Positions 35,076-35,806 of a stretch of 35,806 nt of DNA are shown piece after piece; position 1 is the first letter of the stretch; each line of letters begins with the position of its first letter. Position numbers and translations under genes: made by a program. Source of the DNA: Aquabacterium soli. GTDB taxonomy: Bacteria > Pseudomonadota > Gammaproteobacteria > Burkholderiales > Burkholderiaceae_C. The stretch lies in assembly GCF_003933735.1 (NCBI RefSeq), contig NZ_RSED01000031.1:1-35806 (forward strand). Reading direction: 5' to 3'. Below the pieces are notes generated by a model, which was given only the letters and a program-made list of their open reading frames with translations, did no database searches and was not told the DNA's origin.

Positions 35076-35806
35076 ATGTTGAAGCATTCCATTGGCAAGA
35101 TCGGCGCGGCGATCTTGCTGGCCACCGCTGGCCTGAGCGCCCACGCAGCCCAGAAGGTCTGCGTCTATGACCTTCTCGGCGCCTCCGGCGACCTGTTCAA
35201 CATGACCAAGGACTACATCGTCGCCATGCAACGGCACGGTGTTTCCCTGGAGCTCAAGGCCTACAACAACGAAGGTGTGGCCACCGAAGACTTCCGCACC
35301 GGTCAGTGCGATGCCGTCATCGCCACCGCCTTCCGGACACGCCAGTTCAATGCCGTGGCGGCCTCCATCGACACGCTGGGTGCCACCACCATCGTGCGGG
35401 ACGGCAAGATCGACATGGCCAGCAGCTACGAAGTCGTGCGCAAGCTGATCCAGACCTACTCGGCCGCATCGCCCCAGGTCACCAAGCTGATGACCGAAGG
35501 CAACTACGAAGTCGGCGGCATCGTGCCCCTGGGTGCGGCCTACCCCGTCGTCAACGATCGCAAGATCAACACCGTCGAGGCCCTGGCTGGCAAGAAGATC
35601 GCCGCCTTCGACTACGACAAGGCCCAGGCCGTGATGATCCAGCGCATCGGCGCCCAGCCGATCTCGGCCGACATCACCAACTTCTCGACCAAGTTCAACA
35701 ACGGTTCGGTGGACATGATCGCCGCGCCCACGCTGGCCTACAAGCCGCTGGAGCTCTACAAGGGCATCGGTACCAAGGGCGCCATCGCGCGCTTTCCGAT
35801 CCTGAT
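35076..35806 (+). CDS. Periplasmic solute-binding protein, TRAP/DUF6091-like (partial)
   Basis: The frame starts at ATG 35076 with TAGGAG five bases upstream and is still open at the window end (243 codons seen). A signal peptide ends in SAHA (residues 21-24), and the mature protein opens with KVCVYDLLGASGDLFNMTKDY. The segments GQCDAVIATAFRTRQFN, EALAGKKIAAFDYDKAQA and GSVDMIAAPTLAYKPLEL follow the two-lobed binding-protein pattern. I recall this type as 'putative solute-binding protein, DUF6091', linked to TRAP-like permeases, but the ligand is unknown. No permease gene is visible; it may lie to the right. Confidence 0.75.
   Translation, partial: MLKHSIGKIGAAILLATAGLSAHAAQKVCVYDLLGASGDLFNMTKDYIVAMQRHGVSLELKAYNNEGVATEDFRTGQCDAVIATAFRTRQFNAVAASIDTLGATTIVRDGKIDMASSYEVVRKLIQTYSAASPQVTKLMTEGNYEVGGIVPLGAAYPVVNDRKINTVEALAGKKIAAFDYDKAQAVMIQRIGAQPISADITNFSTKFNNGSVDMIAAPTLAYKPLELYKGIGTKGAIARFPIL

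Overview
The window is GC-rich chromosomal DNA with tightly packed genes. It looks like a betaproteobacterium of the order Burkholderiales, most like Comamonadaceae or the Aquabacterium/Leptothrix group. The basis is the lolB-ispE-tRNA-Gln-prs-rplY-pth block, the rsmD/coaD/ferredoxin block divergent from ftsY, a histone H1-like Ala/Lys-rich protein, and pilSR next to ampD. This placement is by family resemblance and gene order only; no search was run. Nearly all genes are housekeeping genes. I see no prophage, CRISPR array, rRNA operon or defence island.

Left part (1-8.8 kb): the 3' end of a probable IS5-type transposase, xth (exonuclease III), then a short transcription unit in which a textbook tryptophan attenuator (leader peptide with tandem Trp codons and four alternately pairing strands) precedes a lone chorismate mutase gene. 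Next come a LysR regulator divergent from an MFS exporter and an aldo-keto reductase (dkgB-like). Three minus-strand genes follow: mutM, a dynamin-like GTPase and mutY. Two of these are the glycosylases of 8-oxoguanine (GO) repair.

Middle part (8.8-21.7 kb): an exported TPR protein coupled to lolB, then ispE, tRNA-Gln(TTG), prs, rplY and pth. A small exported DUF4124-like protein, a ferredoxin, coaD and rsmD follow. ftsY is divergent from rsmD across a perfectly palindromic promoter. A DUF2726 protein lies between ftsY and ffh, so both protein parts of the signal-recognition pathway are present. A YpjD/CcsA-like membrane protein is divergent from ffh.

Right part (21.7-35.8 kb): a PP0621-type small protein, the PilS/PilR two-component system (type IV pilus regulation) translationally coupled to ampD, then class Ia ribonucleotide reductase nrdA and nrdB. 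Tandem NrdR boxes sit on the nrdA promoter. After these come the H1-like protein, a DUF167 protein and ettA. The right edge holds a lipoprotein and the first part of a periplasmic solute-binding protein, probably components of a TRAP-like uptake or sensing system that continues outside the window.

The most interesting items are the trp attenuator in front of an orphan chorismate mutase, a set of promoters whose -10 box lies 6-7 bases from the start codon (predicted leaderless mRNAs), the symmetric rsmD/ftsY promoter, the dynamin gene embedded between mutM and mutY, and the lipoprotein/solute-binding pair at the right edge.
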